From: JBBCJT01 sp037190665
GTDB lineage: Bacteria; Pseudomonadota; Alphaproteobacteria; Acetobacterales; Acetobacteraceae
Assembly (NCBI GenBank): GCA_037190665.1
Contig: JBBCJT010000022.1
Location: 1-16,715 of the forward strand
Direction of reading: 5' to 3'
DNA: 16,715 nt
Shown here in pieces: positions 1-7,898 of the stretch. The translations under genes and the position numbers were made by a program. Below the pieces are notes generated by a model. That model was not told where the DNA came from. It saw nothing but the letters and a program-made list of their open reading frames with translations, and did no database searches. Numbering within the stretch: the stretch's first letter is position 1; every line of letters starts with the position of its first letter.

Positions 1-701
1 GCGTGCGCGTGGTCCGCGGCGGCACGCCGCTCGCCTTCGAGGGGGACGGGGAACTGTCCGGCCTCCGCTGGCGCGATGCGCGCGGCGAGCACCATGTCGC
101 CTGTGATGCCGCCGGCCTCGGCTTCGGGTTGAAGCCGGAGACGCAGCTCGCCGATCTCGCCGAGGTGCCGTTCGCCTTCGACGCGCGGCAGCGGCTGTGG
201 CTGCCCGAGCGCGACGCGACCGGACGCACGCCGCGCCCCGGCATCTACCTCGCCGGCGACGGGGCGGCGATCGGCGGGGCGGATGTGGCGGAGCTCGCGG
301 GCGCGCGCGCCGCCTGGGCGGTCATCGAGGATCGCGGCCTTGCCGTGGACCGCGCCGAGGTGGCGCGGCTGGATCGCGCGCTCGCCCGCCACGCGCCGTT
401 CCGCGCCGCGCTGGACCTGGCCTTTCCCTATCCGGGGGCGCTCGCGGCCGCCGCGCCCGACGACTGCATCGTCTGCCGCTGCGAGGCGGTCACCGCCGGC
501 GAGCTGCGCACCGCCGCGCGCGACGCGCCGGAAGTGAACCGCGGCAAGGCGCTCACCCGCGTCGGCATGGGGCGCTGCCAGGGGCGGGTCTGCGGCCCGC
601 CGGCGGCCGAGATCCTCGCCGCCGAACTGGGCTGCGATATCGCGGAGGTGGGACGCTTGCGCGGCCAGCCGCCGGTCAAGCCGATCCCGGTACTGGCATG
701 A
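1..701 (+). CDS. FAD/[2Fe-2S] dehydrogenase subunit A, C-terminal part (HcnB/OoxA-like), 5' truncated
   Basis: This is the C-terminal part of a pyridine-nucleotide-disulfide-type FAD oxidoreductase fused to a BFD-like [2Fe-2S] domain, the architecture of HcnB (cyanide synthase) and OoxA (opine oxidase). The reading frame is open to the window edge, so the GTG at 3 need not be the start and the N-terminal Rossmann region lies upstream. Counting from that GTG, residues 80-94 hold the FAD-binding segment (IYLAGDGAAIGGADV). Residues 158-197 carry the cluster ligands C158, C160, C192 and C197 in CRCEAVT...GMGRCQGRVCGP, followed by the family's typical PVKPIP tail. The stop overlaps the next gene's start (ATGA), pointing to translational coupling with the partner subunit. 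In the family the substrate is a glycine-like or N-substituted amino acid that gives electrons to FAD and then to the iron-sulfur centre. The exact substrate cannot be read from sequence. Confidence 0.85.
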   Translation, partial: VRVVRGGTPLAFEGDGELSGLRWRDARGEHHVACDAAGLGFGLKPETQLADLAEVPFAFDARQRLWLPERDATGRTPRPGIYLAGDGAAIGGADVAELAGARAAWAVIEDRGLAVDRAEVARLDRALARHAPFRAALDLAFPYPGALAAAAPDDCIVCRCEAVTAGELRTAARDAPEVNRGKALTRVGMGRCQGRVCGPPAAEILAAELGCDIAEVGRLRGQPPVKPIPVLA

Positions 702-1819
702 CGACCGAAGCGGAGGTGCTGATCGTCGGCGGCGGCGGGGCAGGGTGTTCCGCCGCGCTGCATCTCGCCCTGCGCGGGACGCGGGTGGTGCTGCTGGAAC
801 GCGGCCTCGTCGGCGGGCACGCGAGCGGGGTGAATTACGGCGGCGTGCGCATGAACGGCCGCCACCCGGCGGAGCTGCCGGTCGCCCGCAAGTCGCGCGA
901 GATCTGGGGGCGGCTGCCGGCGCTGATCGGCACCGATTGCGAGTTCGAGGTCACCGGCCATCTCAAGCTCGCCCGCAACGCGGCGGAGGAGGCGGACCTC
1001 GTCGCCTACATGGATGTCGCGCGCGAGGCTGGCCTGCCGCTGCAGATGATCGGCCGCAACGCCATCCATGCGACCTATCCCTGGCTCGGCCCGTCCATCG
1101 TGGCCGGCGCGCTGTCGCCGGAGGACGGTGCGGCCAATCCCCGCCTGCTGTCGCCCGCACTGGCGCGCGCTGCCCGCGCGGCCGGGGCCGATCTGCGCGA
1201 GCGCATGGAGGTGACGGAACTCGCGCATGACGGCGCCGGCTTTCGCATCCGCGCCGGGGACGGGGATTTCCGGGCCCCGGTGCTGCTGAACTGCGCCGGC
1301 TACTGGGGCGGCAAGGTCGCCGCGACGTTCGGCGAGGCGGTGCCGATCTCGGCGATGAGCCCCAACCTGATGGTCAGCGAGCCGGTCCGCTACTTCATCG
1401 AACCCAACATGGGCGTGGTCGGCGGCAACACCTATCTGCGCCAGATCCGGCGCGGCAACATCATCTTCGGCGGCGGCCGCGGCGAGAACGATCCCGAACA
1501 CCTGCGCAGCCGGCCGCTGCCGGAACCCACGCTCGCCGCGATGCGCCTCGCGGTGGAACTGGTGCCCGCGCTCGCGGGGATCAACGTGATCCGGAGCTGG
1601 ACCGGCATCGAGGGCGAGATGCCCGACCACATCCCGGTCATTGGCCCGTCGCGCACCACGCCGGGCCTGTTCCATGCCTTCGGCTTCTCGGGCCACGGCT
1701 TCCAGCTCGGCCCGGCGATCGGCGCCATCCTGTCGGAGCTGGTGCTGGATGGCCGGACGGACGTGCCGCTGGACCCGTTCCGGGTGGATCGCTTCGGGGC
1801 TGGCACCGGCCGGCAATGA
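698..1819 (+). CDS. FAD-dependent amino-acid/opine oxidoreductase subunit B (DAO family, HcnC/OoxB-like)
   Basis: A 373-residue DAO-superfamily flavoprotein, full length for the family. The N-terminus gives a beta-alpha-beta FAD fold: GGGGAG at residues 11-16 and the ribose-binding acid E34 in VVLLERG. The C-terminal FAD region is also typical: WTGIEGEMPDHIPVIGP at 301-317 and FGFSGHGFQLGPAIG at 328-342. No signal peptide is seen, so it should act in the cytoplasm or at the inner membrane face. The start is the ATG overlapping the upstream stop, because homology begins right there; the long in-frame extension upstream is only shadow coding of the previous gene. Subunits of this type pair with an A subunit like the gene just upstream to oxidise glycine, opines or other secondary or primary amino acids. 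The downstream importer may supply the substrate. Sarcosine, proline or D-amino-acid oxidation are alternatives. Confidence 0.85.
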   Translation: MTTEAEVLIVGGGGAGCSAALHLALRGTRVVLLERGLVGGHASGVNYGGVRMNGRHPAELPVARKSREIWGRLPALIGTDCEFEVTGHLKLARNAAEEADLVAYMDVAREAGLPLQMIGRNAIHATYPWLGPSIVAGALSPEDGAANPRLLSPALARAARAAGADLRERMEVTELAHDGAGFRIRAGDGDFRAPVLLNCAGYWGGKVAATFGEAVPISAMSPNLMVSEPVRYFIEPNMGVVGGNTYLRQIRRGNIIFGGGRGENDPEHLRSRPLPEPTLAAMRLAVELVPALAGINVIRSWTGIEGEMPDHIPVIGPSRTTPGLFHAFGFSGHGFQLGPAIGAILSELVLDGRTDVPLDPFRVDRFGAGTGRQ

Positions 1820-1845
1820 CGGGCAGGATCGTGCCAACAACGTCG

Positions 1846-1853
1846 AAAGGGGG
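1846..1853 (+). promoter_or_regulatory. Ribosome binding site of the binding-protein gene
   Basis: The purine run AAAGGGGGA ends seven bases before the ATG at 1861. It decides the start against the in-frame ATG at 1816, which overlaps the upstream gene, has no such site and would put a non-signal extension before the signal peptide. A GTG at 1858 directly before the ATG is possible but is spaced too closely. Confidence 0.6.
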
Positions 1854-1860
1854 ACGGGTG

Positions 1861-3417
1861 ATGCGATTGAAGGCAGCACTGCTGGCGGCCGTGGTCGCCT
1901 TTGCGCCGGCGATGATGGCGCCGGCCATGGCGCAGCCGAAGACCGCGCTGAGCGTCGGTATCGCCGCGCAGGATATCGGGCGGCTCGATCCGCATTTCGC
2001 GGTCACGACCATCGACCGCGTCGTGGTGGCCTGGATGTTCAACGGGCTGGTGCGCTTCAAGCCCGGCAGCATCAACCCCGCCGAGATCGAGGCCGATCTG
2101 GCCGAACGCTGGGAAAGCAGCGCGGACGGCAAGACCTGGACCTTCCATCTGCGGCGCGGCGTGAAGTTCCATGGCGATTTCGGCGAGGTCACGGCCGATG
2201 ATGTGGTCTTCAGCCTGAAGAAGGCCGCGCAGCCGAGCACCTCCGCCTTCTCCGCCGACTTCCGCGCCTTCGAGACGGTGGAGGCGGTCGATCCCTATAC
2301 CGTGCGGATCGTGCTGAAGGAGAACGTGCCGAGCCTGCTGGGCCTCGTCACCAACTACTCCGGCGGCTTCATCATCTCGAAGAAGGCGTATGAGGCGCGG
2401 GGCGACAGCTTCGTCCGCAGCCCCATCGGGTCCGGCCCCTTCGCCTTCGGCTCCGTCACGCCGAACCAGTCGCTCGAACTGGTCGCGCATGAGGGGTATT
2501 TCCGCGGCGCGCCGCAGATCAAGAAGATCTCCTACCGCTTCATCCCGTCCGATGCGTCGCGCGACCTCGCCTATCAGAACGGCGAACTCGACCTGAACTA
2601 CGGCCGCGCCGACCAGACCTGGGTGAACCGTACGCGGCAGGTGCCGAACACGGTGGTGGACGTGTTCGAGCCGGGCGAACTGGCGACGATCAGCTTCAAC
2701 ACGCTGCAGAAGCCGTTCGACGACATCCGCGTGCGCCAGGCCGTCTCGCTGGCGATCAACCGGCCGGAACTCGTGCGCTGGCGCGGCCAGGACGTGAGCC
2801 GCGAGGGCCAGTCGCTGGTGCCGCGTGGTTATCTCGGCTTCACCGCCGATAACGGGCTGCTGCCGAACGACGTGAACCGCGCCAAGGCGCTGCTGGCCGA
2901 GGCCGGGTTTCCGAACGGCCTGACCATCAAGATGATCCACACCCAGCTTCCCGAGATGCTGAGTGCGATCCAGGTCGTGCAGGCGCAGCTCCGCCGCGCG
3001 GGCATCACGCTCGACCTGCAGGTGGTGGAGCACGCGACCTTCCACCAGCAGATCCGGCAGGACCTGTCGCCGATGGTCTACTACGCGGCGGCGCGCTTCC
3101 CGGTGGCGGACATCTACCTGACGCAGTTCTGGCACTCGCGCTCCGCCGTGAAGGTCGGCGCCGCGCCGGTGACGAACTTCAGCCACTGCAACGTCGCCGA
3201 TGCCGAGATCGACGCCGCGCGCGTCGAGACCGACAAGGAGAAGCAGCTCGCCCTGTGGGCGACCGCGCAGCGCAAGCTGATCGAGAACGCCTGCGGGGTG
3301 CCGCTGATCGAGACGCTGCTGGTCTTCGCCCGGCGCAGCAACCTCGACTACGGCTACGAGCTGAAGGGGTCGATGTCGCTCGGCCCGCTGATCACGGAAC
3401 AGACCCGATTCCGCTGA
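1861..3417 (+). CDS. Periplasmic substrate-binding protein of a peptide/opine-type ABC importer (SBP family 5)
   Basis: A 518-residue solute-binding protein of the DppA/OppA (SBP_bac_5) family. A classical signal peptide is visible: MRLK, a hydrophobic alanine-rich core, then AMA|QP with predicted cleavage after residue 24. There is no lipobox cysteine, so it should be a free periplasmic protein. The family signature lies at about residues 79-118 (DLAERWESSADGKTWTFHLR, then GVKFHGDFGEVTADDVVFSL). The family captures di- and oligopeptides, opines, glutathione, nickel chelates or similar compounds and delivers them to the two permeases encoded directly downstream. Its place behind two amino-acid/opine oxidase subunits suggests the ligand is their substrate, which is inference. 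Length is normal for the family and the gene looks intact. The 41-base gap before it is too short to show a clear promoter, so it is probably part of the upstream operon. Confidence 0.9.
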   Translation: MRLKAALLAAVVAFAPAMMAPAMAQPKTALSVGIAAQDIGRLDPHFAVTTIDRVVVAWMFNGLVRFKPGSINPAEIEADLAERWESSADGKTWTFHLRRGVKFHGDFGEVTADDVVFSLKKAAQPSTSAFSADFRAFETVEAVDPYTVRIVLKENVPSLLGLVTNYSGGFIISKKAYEARGDSFVRSPIGSGPFAFGSVTPNQSLELVAHEGYFRGAPQIKKISYRFIPSDASRDLAYQNGELDLNYGRADQTWVNRTRQVPNTVVDVFEPGELATISFNTLQKPFDDIRVRQAVSLAINRPELVRWRGQDVSREGQSLVPRGYLGFTADNGLLPNDVNRAKALLAEAGFPNGLTIKMIHTQLPEMLSAIQVVQAQLRRAGITLDLQVVEHATFHQQIRQDLSPMVYYAAARFPVADIYLTQFWHSRSAVKVGAAPVTNFSHCNVADAEIDAARVETDKEKQLALWATAQRKLIENACGVPLIETLLVFARRSNLDYGYELKGSMSLGPLITEQTRFR

Positions 3418-3442
3418 TCCGCACCCGCGCGGGGGATGAGGC

Positions 3443-4381
3443 ATGATCGGCTTCATCCTCCGCCGCCTGATCGCGGCGATCCCGACCCTGATCGCCGTGC
3501 TGACGGTGGTGTTCCTGATCGTGCGCGTGATCCCCGGCGATCCCGCGCTGGTCATCCTCGGCGATCAGGCGACACCCGAAGCCATCGCCGCGCTGCATAC
3601 CCGGCTCGGTCTCGACCGGCCGCTGTGGGAGCAGTACTTCGCCTTCCTCGGCCGTTCGCTGTCCGGCGATTTCGGCACCTCGCTGGTGACCAACCGCGCG
3701 ATCGTGAGCGAGGTGGCCGCCGTGCTGCCGCACACGCTCGATCTCACCGGCGCCTCGATGGTGATCGGCGTGGTCATCGGCGTGCCGCTCGGCATCTGGG
3801 CTGCGCTGCACCGCAACCGCGCCATCGACATCGCCGCTAGGCTGCTGTCGCTGGTGGGGCTTTCCTTTCCGGTCTTCGTCTCCGGCGTGTTCCTGCTGCT
3901 CGCCTTCGCGCTGCACTGGAAGGTGTTCCCGGTGATCGGCAATGCGCGGCTCGATGACTTTCCCGACCGCATCCACAAGCTGATCCTGCCCGCGATCACG
4001 CTGGGTCTGGTGATGAGCGCCTACGTCACCCGCGTGACGCGCAGCGCGATGCTGGGCGTGCTGGCGGAGGATTTCATCCGCACCGCGCGCGCCAAGGGCA
4101 TCCCGTGGCGGCGCGTGGTGTGGAAACACGGTCTGCGCAACGCGCTGATCCCCGTCGTCACCGTCGTCGGCCTGTATGTCGGCATCCTGATCGGCAACTC
4201 GGTGCTGACGGAGATCGTGTTCAACCGTCCCGGCCTGGGCAAGATCATCGTCGGCGCGCTGAACCAGCGCGACTACACGATGCTGCAGGGGCTGATGGTG
4301 ATCTACTGCTTCCTGATCGTGGTGGTGAACCTGATCACCGACCTGACCTACGGACTGATCGACCCGAGGGTGAAGGCATGA
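3443..4381 (+). CDS. ABC transporter permease, DppB type
   Basis: A 312-residue inner-membrane permease of the DppB/OppB family. It starts with the usual first membrane helix (MIGFILRRLIAAIPTLIAVL) and has about six hydrophobic segments. The extracytoplasmic part after helix 1 holds IPGDPA at 30-35 and the family's SLSGDFGTS at 72-80. The EAA cytoplasmic loop that docks on the ATPase is at about 209-232 (EDFIRTARAKGIPWRRVVWKHG). The C-terminus ends DPRVKA, typical for DppB. GATGAG just before the ATG serves as a weak ribosome site. It overlaps the next permease gene by ATGA. With that protein it should form the heterodimeric membrane channel for the substrate bound by the upstream protein. 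Confidence 0.92.
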   Translation: MIGFILRRLIAAIPTLIAVLTVVFLIVRVIPGDPALVILGDQATPEAIAALHTRLGLDRPLWEQYFAFLGRSLSGDFGTSLVTNRAIVSEVAAVLPHTLDLTGASMVIGVVIGVPLGIWAALHRNRAIDIAARLLSLVGLSFPVFVSGVFLLLAFALHWKVFPVIGNARLDDFPDRIHKLILPAITLGLVMSAYVTRVTRSAMLGVLAEDFIRTARAKGIPWRRVVWKHGLRNALIPVVTVVGLYVGILIGNSVLTEIVFNRPGLGKIIVGALNQRDYTMLQGLMVIYCFLIVVVNLITDLTYGLIDPRVKA

Positions 4382-5274
4382 GCGCGACGGCCACACCCGC
4401 CCCCGTCCCGGCACCCGCCGCCGCGCCGCAGGTATCGCCGCTGCGCCGGGCGGTGCAGCGCTTCCTGTCCAACCCCACCACGGGCATCGGCATCGTGCTG
4501 TGCGCGCTGGTGGTGATCGGCGCGGTCTTCGCCCCGTACCTGTCGCCGCACGACCCGATCGACCAGAACATCATCGATCGCCTGGCCCCGCCCGGCGGCG
4601 ACTTCCCGCTCGGCACCGATGCCTATGGGCGCGACGTGCTCAGCCGCATCCTGTGGGGCGCGCGCGTCTCGCTGATCGTGTCGCTGTCGGCGATCGCGGC
4701 CGCGATCATGATCGGCGGCACGATCGGCATGATCAGCGGCTATATCGGCGGCCGCTTCGATCTCATCACCATGCAGGTGATGGACGTGCTGCTGTCCTTC
4801 CCCAGCCTGATCCTGGGGCTGATCGTGGTGGCGCTGCTGGGCCCCGATCTGGTCAACCTCGTCGTCGCCATCGCGCTCACCGCCATCGCGCCGTTCGCGC
4901 GCATCGCCCGCGCGCCGGTGCTGGCGCTGAAGGAACGCGCCTTCGTCGAGGCCGGGCGCGCGCTCGGCTTCTCCCACATCCGCGTGCTGTTCGTGCACAT
5001 CCTGCCCAACATCCTCAGCGAGGTGCTGGTGATGGGCAGCCTGTGGATGGCGACCGCGGTGCGCACGGAGGCGTCGCTGTCCTTCATCGGCCTCGGCGTG
5101 AAGCCGCCGACGCCGACCTGGGGCGGCATGATGCGCGACGGGTTCGAGAACATCCTGGACGCGCCCTGGCTGTCGATCTGGCCCGGCCTTGCCATCCTCG
5201 TTCTGGTGCTGGGGCTGAACATGATCGGCGACGGGCTGCGCGACGCCACAGATCCGAAGCTGCGCGGCGAATGA
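4378..5274 (+). CDS. ABC transporter permease, DppC type
   Basis: A 298-residue permease of the DppC/OppC family. After a proline/alanine-rich cytoplasmic N-terminus (residues 1-20) come the N-terminal OppC domain and first membrane helix. The diagnostic LGTDAYGRDVLSRILWGARV is at 78-97, the EAA loop AFVEAGRALGFSHIRVLFVH at 188-207, and SFIGLGVKPPTPTWGGM at 235-251. The chosen ATG overlaps the dppB-like stop. The longer in-frame open region further upstream is shadow sequence of dppB. The stop overlaps the ATPase start, again as ATGA, so the three transport genes are translationally coupled. Function: second half of the membrane pore for import of a peptide-like or opine-like solute. Confidence 0.92.
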   Translation: MSATATPAPVPAPAAAPQVSPLRRAVQRFLSNPTTGIGIVLCALVVIGAVFAPYLSPHDPIDQNIIDRLAPPGGDFPLGTDAYGRDVLSRILWGARVSLIVSLSAIAAAIMIGGTIGMISGYIGGRFDLITMQVMDVLLSFPSLILGLIVVALLGPDLVNLVVAIALTAIAPFARIARAPVLALKERAFVEAGRALGFSHIRVLFVHILPNILSEVLVMGSLWMATAVRTEASLSFIGLGVKPPTPTWGGMMRDGFENILDAPWLSIWPGLAILVLVLGLNMIGDGLRDATDPKLRGE

Positions 5275-6227
5275 CCATCCTCACCGTCGAGAACCTCGTA
5301 AAGCACTTCACCGTCACCAAGGGGTTCCCCCGACCGGTGACGACGACGGTGCGCGCGGTGGACGGCGTCTCCTTCTCCGTAGGCGAGGGCGAGGCGTTCG
5401 GCATCGTCGGCGAATCCGGCTGCGGCAAGTCCACCGTGGCACGCGCCTTCCTGCGCCTCGTGGAGCCGGACGACGGGACGATCAACTATCGCGGCGAGGA
5501 TGTCCGCGCCGCGCGCGGGGCGACGCTGACGATGCTGCGGCGGCGGATGCAGATCGTGTTCCAGGATCCGTACTCCTCGCTCAACCCACGCCGCACGGTG
5601 GGGCAGGCGATCATCGAGCCGATGCGCGTGCACGGCATCGCCACCGGCCGCGCCGCGCGGGACAAGGCCGCCGCGCTGATGGAGGAGGTCGGCCTGCCGG
5701 CCGCCGCCCTCGACCGCTATCCGCACGAGTTCTCCGGCGGCCAGCGCCAGCGCATAGGCATCGCCCGCGCGCTCGCGGTGGAGCCGGAGCTGATCGTCGC
5801 GGACGAGCCGGTCTCCGCACTCGACGTGTCGGTGCAGGCGCAGGTGCTGCTGCTGCTGAAGAACCTGCAGCGGCGGCGCAACCTCGCCTTCGTCTTCGTC
5901 TCCCACGATCTGGGCGTGGTGCGCTGGTTCTGCGACCGGGTGGCGGTGATGTATCTCGGCCGCATCGTCGAGGAAGGACCGGTCGCGCCGGTGCTGGCCG
6001 AGCCGCTGCATCCCTATGCGCGGGTGCTGCGCGACGCCTCCCCGGTGCCGGACCCGAGCCTGCGCGGGGCGCTCCCGCGGATCGCCGGCGAGATCCCGTC
6101 GGCGGCGAACCCGCCCTCGGGGTGCCACTTCCATCCCCGCTGCCCCGTCGCCCAGCCGGAATGCAGCGTCAGCTACCCGGAATGGCGCGACCGCGGCGCG
6201 CGTGGGGCGGCCTGCGTTCTGGTGTGA
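5271..6227 (+). CDS. ABC transporter ATP-binding protein, DppF/OppF type
   Basis: A 318-residue ATPase driving the importer. Walker A is GESGCGKST at 47-55, the Q-loop glutamine is Q98 in VFQDPYSSLNP (DppF-like), the signature FSGGQRQRIGIARAL is at 154-168, Walker B LIVADEP ends at 180 (catalytic E179), and the switch histidine is H212 in SHDLG. The C-terminal oligopeptide-transport extension carries C285, C291, C298 and C315, the cysteine set that binds an iron-sulfur cluster in several family members. Peptide importers usually use two different ATPases (DppD plus DppF). Only this one is present between the permeases and the operon end, so it either works as a homodimer or pairs with a partner encoded upstream of the window or elsewhere. 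It is the last gene of the operon; a palindromic block starts two bases after the stop. Confidence 0.92.
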   Translation: MTILTVENLVKHFTVTKGFPRPVTTTVRAVDGVSFSVGEGEAFGIVGESGCGKSTVARAFLRLVEPDDGTINYRGEDVRAARGATLTMLRRRMQIVFQDPYSSLNPRRTVGQAIIEPMRVHGIATGRAARDKAAALMEEVGLPAAALDRYPHEFSGGQRQRIGIARALAVEPELIVADEPVSALDVSVQAQVLLLLKNLQRRRNLAFVFVSHDLGVVRWFCDRVAVMYLGRIVEEGPVAPVLAEPLHPYARVLRDASPVPDPSLRGALPRIAGEIPSAANPPSGCHFHPRCPVAQPECSVSYPEWRDRGARGAACVLV

Positions 6228-6228
6228 C

Positions 6229-6293
6229 GTGGGGCTCTGCCCCACACCCCGGCAGGGCGCTGCCCTGCACCCGCAAGGGGCCACCGGCCCCTT
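6229..6293. repeat. Left array of three tri-loop hairpins
   Basis: Three perfect hairpins stand in a row, each with a 3-base loop. The first has arms GTGGGGC/GCCCCAC (6229-6235 and 6239-6245). The second has GCAGGGC/GCCCTGC (6252-6258 and 6262-6268). The third has AAGGGGCC/GGCCCCTT (6275-6282 and 6286-6293). The array begins right after the ATPase stop. It is the left half of the mirrored block reaching to 6486. None has a T-run behind it, so any termination role is by structure alone. Confidence 0.75.
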
Positions 6294-6419
6294 GACCCGG
6301 GATTCCCTCAGAGGACCTTCGGCCAAACCGTTCGGCAGACCCCACCCCTGCGAGGATGATCGCAGGGGTGGGGTCTGCCGAACGGCTCGATCAAAGCCTT
6401 CCTGAAGGAATCGCGGGTC
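6294..6419. repeat. Outer imperfect inverted repeat around the central palindrome
   Basis: GACCCGGGATTCC at 6294-6306 matches the reverse complement of GGAATCGCGGGTC at 6407-6419 in 12 of 13 positions. These arms enclose the 26-bp palindrome and sit between the left and right hairpin arrays, so the whole 6229-6486 block has approximate dyad symmetry. Confidence 0.65.
6328..6385. terminator. 26-bp perfect inverted repeat, likely bidirectional terminator
   Basis: The arms at 6328-6353 and 6360-6385 are perfectly complementary (CCGTTCGGCAGACCCC... pairing with ...GGGGTCTGCCGAACGG), with a 6-base loop GGATGA. This would form an extremely stable stem in RNA from either strand. It lies between two convergent operons, the importer operon ending at 6227 and the transporter gene ending at 6498, where a bidirectional terminator is expected. 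No poly-T tract follows on either side, so classical intrinsic termination is not certain. It may instead block read-through or protect 3' ends. Confidence 0.6.
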
Positions 6420-6486
6420 CAGGGGGCCGTGCCCCCTGGCGGGGTACAGGGGCAGGGCCCCTGTTGGGGTCCGGGGCGAAGCCCCG
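6419..6486. repeat. Right array of three tri-loop hairpins
   Basis: This mirrors the left array. The first hairpin has arms CCAGGGGGC/GCCCCCTGG (6419-6427 and 6431-6439, loop CGT). The second has ACAGGGGC/GCCCCTGT (6446-6453 and 6457-6464, loop AGG). The third has CGGGGC/GCCCCG (6472-6477 and 6481-6486, loop GAA). The array ends 11 bases before the stop of the leftward transporter gene and would lie in its 3' untranslated RNA. Confidence 0.75.
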
Positions 6487-6497
6487 CGCCACCCGGA

Positions 6498-7898
6498 TCA
6501 GCCGCCCAGCGCGACGGCGACGAAGCCGATGATCACCGCCGCCGGCAGGGCCGGCCACATCAGTCGCCACAGTGCGTCCGGCAGTGGCCGGTCGTCGGGC
6601 GGGGCGAGGGCGGTGGCGATCCCCAGTATCTGCGGCGCGAACAGGCAGGAGGCGCTGCCGGCGAAGTTCTGCACCGCGGGTAGCAGCGTGTCCGGCAGCG
6701 CGGCGATGCGGCCCAGTTCCGCCTGCACCGGCATCATGGTCGCGTTGGACCCGACATTGGTCCCGGCGACCAGCCCGCCGATCGCCGCGAGCAGCGGCGA
6801 GGCATAGGGCGCGGCGGCGCCGAAGGCGGCGGCGAACGCGATCGCCAGCGCCCGGGATGCGCCGGACCCCGCCATGAGCTGCGCCAGCACCACGTAGAGC
6901 AGGATCGTCAGCGCCGGACGCCCCGCCCGCCGCAGCACCGTGCCGAGCCGCCGCGCGCAGCCCGGCCCGGCCATCAGCACCAGTGCGGCCGCCCACAGCA
7001 CCACGGAGGCGTGGGTGAGAGGCAAGGGCAGCAGGCCGGGATAGGGAGCAAGCGTCGGCGGGTCGGCCCAGAGCCTGGTGGCCAGTAGCGCGGCGGTGAG
7101 CCCCGCATAGGGCCGGACCGCATGCCAGGCGGCCTCCCGCGCGCCGGGCGAGCGCAGGTCGGTGATCCGGGCGAGGCGGATCGCGAGCAGCGGGCCGGTG
7201 GCGACGATGCCGGCGATCTCGAACGGGAACAGCTTGTGGGACCCGATCAGGGCGGCCCCCAGCGCCGCCACCCAGACCAGATGGCCCGTGCGCCGCGCGG
7301 CCGGCACGGGCTGGCCGGCGGCGGCCGCGATGCGCCAGAACAGCGGCAGCAGCGTCAGCAGCCAGGCAGCCGAATACCATGCGTTGCGTGTGGTCATCGC
7401 CTGCACGTCCACCTGCGCCAGCGCCGCGCCCAGCGCCGTGCCGGGGCCAAGCCCGCCCCACGGGACCAGCACCAGCGCGAACAGCGCCAGCGCGACGGCG
7501 GGCGCGCCCCGCACGCCAGCCCGCCGCGCGGCGGTCAGCGCGAAGACCATCCCGACCCCGAATCCGGTCACGCTCTCGGCGAAGGGGCCGAGCAGGAACG
7601 CGGCGGTGAACAGCGGGTCGCTATCCACCACCCCGGCGCCGGCCTCCCGCCGGGCCGACACCCCTTCGTGAAAGGCGAGCCCGCCGGCGACCACCGCCAC
7701 CGGGATGAAGGCCAGCCAGACGGCGCGCGGCAGCTCGCCAGCGAGGAAACCCGCCAGCCCCGCCCCCGCGGGCAGGGAGACCCAGGCGGCCGGCAGGGCG
7801 AGCGCGATGGCGGCGGCGACGGCCGGCACCGGCCCGAAGCGCGCGGCTAGCAGCCCCGCCAGCAGCAGCAGCGGCGCGGCCTGGAGAAGGAGCGTCAC
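6498..7898 (-). CDS. LctP (L-lactate permease) family transporter
   Basis: A 466-residue, very hydrophobic protein with about a dozen membrane segments. Family marks are LGPFAESVTGFGVG at 103-116, GLVAGTNVGSNATMMPVQ at 375-392 and NFAGS at 411-415, all of which line up with LctP lactate/glycolate permeases. It is shorter than the usual roughly 550 residues of E. coli LctP but shows no break. Translation starts at GTG 7898, which overlaps the stop of the upstream TusA-like gene (GTGA), so the two are probably translationally coupled. No lactate dehydrogenase is nearby, so lactate as substrate is uncertain. Another small hydroxy- or sulfur-containing organic acid is possible given the neighbour. 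The gene is convergent with the importer operon, with the palindromic block between them. Confidence 0.75.
   Translation of the reverse strand: MTLLLQAAPLLLLAGLLAARFGPVPAVAAAIALALPAAWVSLPAGAGLAGFLAGELPRAVWLAFIPVAVVAGGLAFHEGVSARREAGAGVVDSDPLFTAAFLLGPFAESVTGFGVGMVFALTAARRAGVRGAPAVALALFALVLVPWGGLGPGTALGAALAQVDVQAMTTRNAWYSAAWLLTLLPLFWRIAAAAGQPVPAARRTGHLVWVAALGAALIGSHKLFPFEIAGIVATGPLLAIRLARITDLRSPGAREAAWHAVRPYAGLTAALLATRLWADPPTLAPYPGLLPLPLTHASVVLWAAALVLMAGPGCARRLGTVLRRAGRPALTILLYVVLAQLMAGSGASRALAIAFAAAFGAAAPYASPLLAAIGGLVAGTNVGSNATMMPVQAELGRIAALPDTLLPAVQNFAGSASCLFAPQILGIATALAPPDDRPLPDALWRLMWPALPAAVIIGFVAVALGG

Noticed and set aside
1816..1860. Earlier ATG at 1816 for the binding protein
   Set aside because: It overlaps the upstream gene end, lacks a ribosome site and would put a hydrophilic stretch before a good signal peptide.
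428..3555. Long minus-strand open frames opposite the dehydrogenase and binding-protein genes
   Set aside because: Their translations have no recognisable motif and skewed composition, and the plus-strand genes have full domain signatures.
6301..6420. Insertion sequence or MITE with target duplication at the palindrome
   Set aside because: No transposase frame and no clear flanking direct repeat is visible, so it is described only as a repeat/terminator block.
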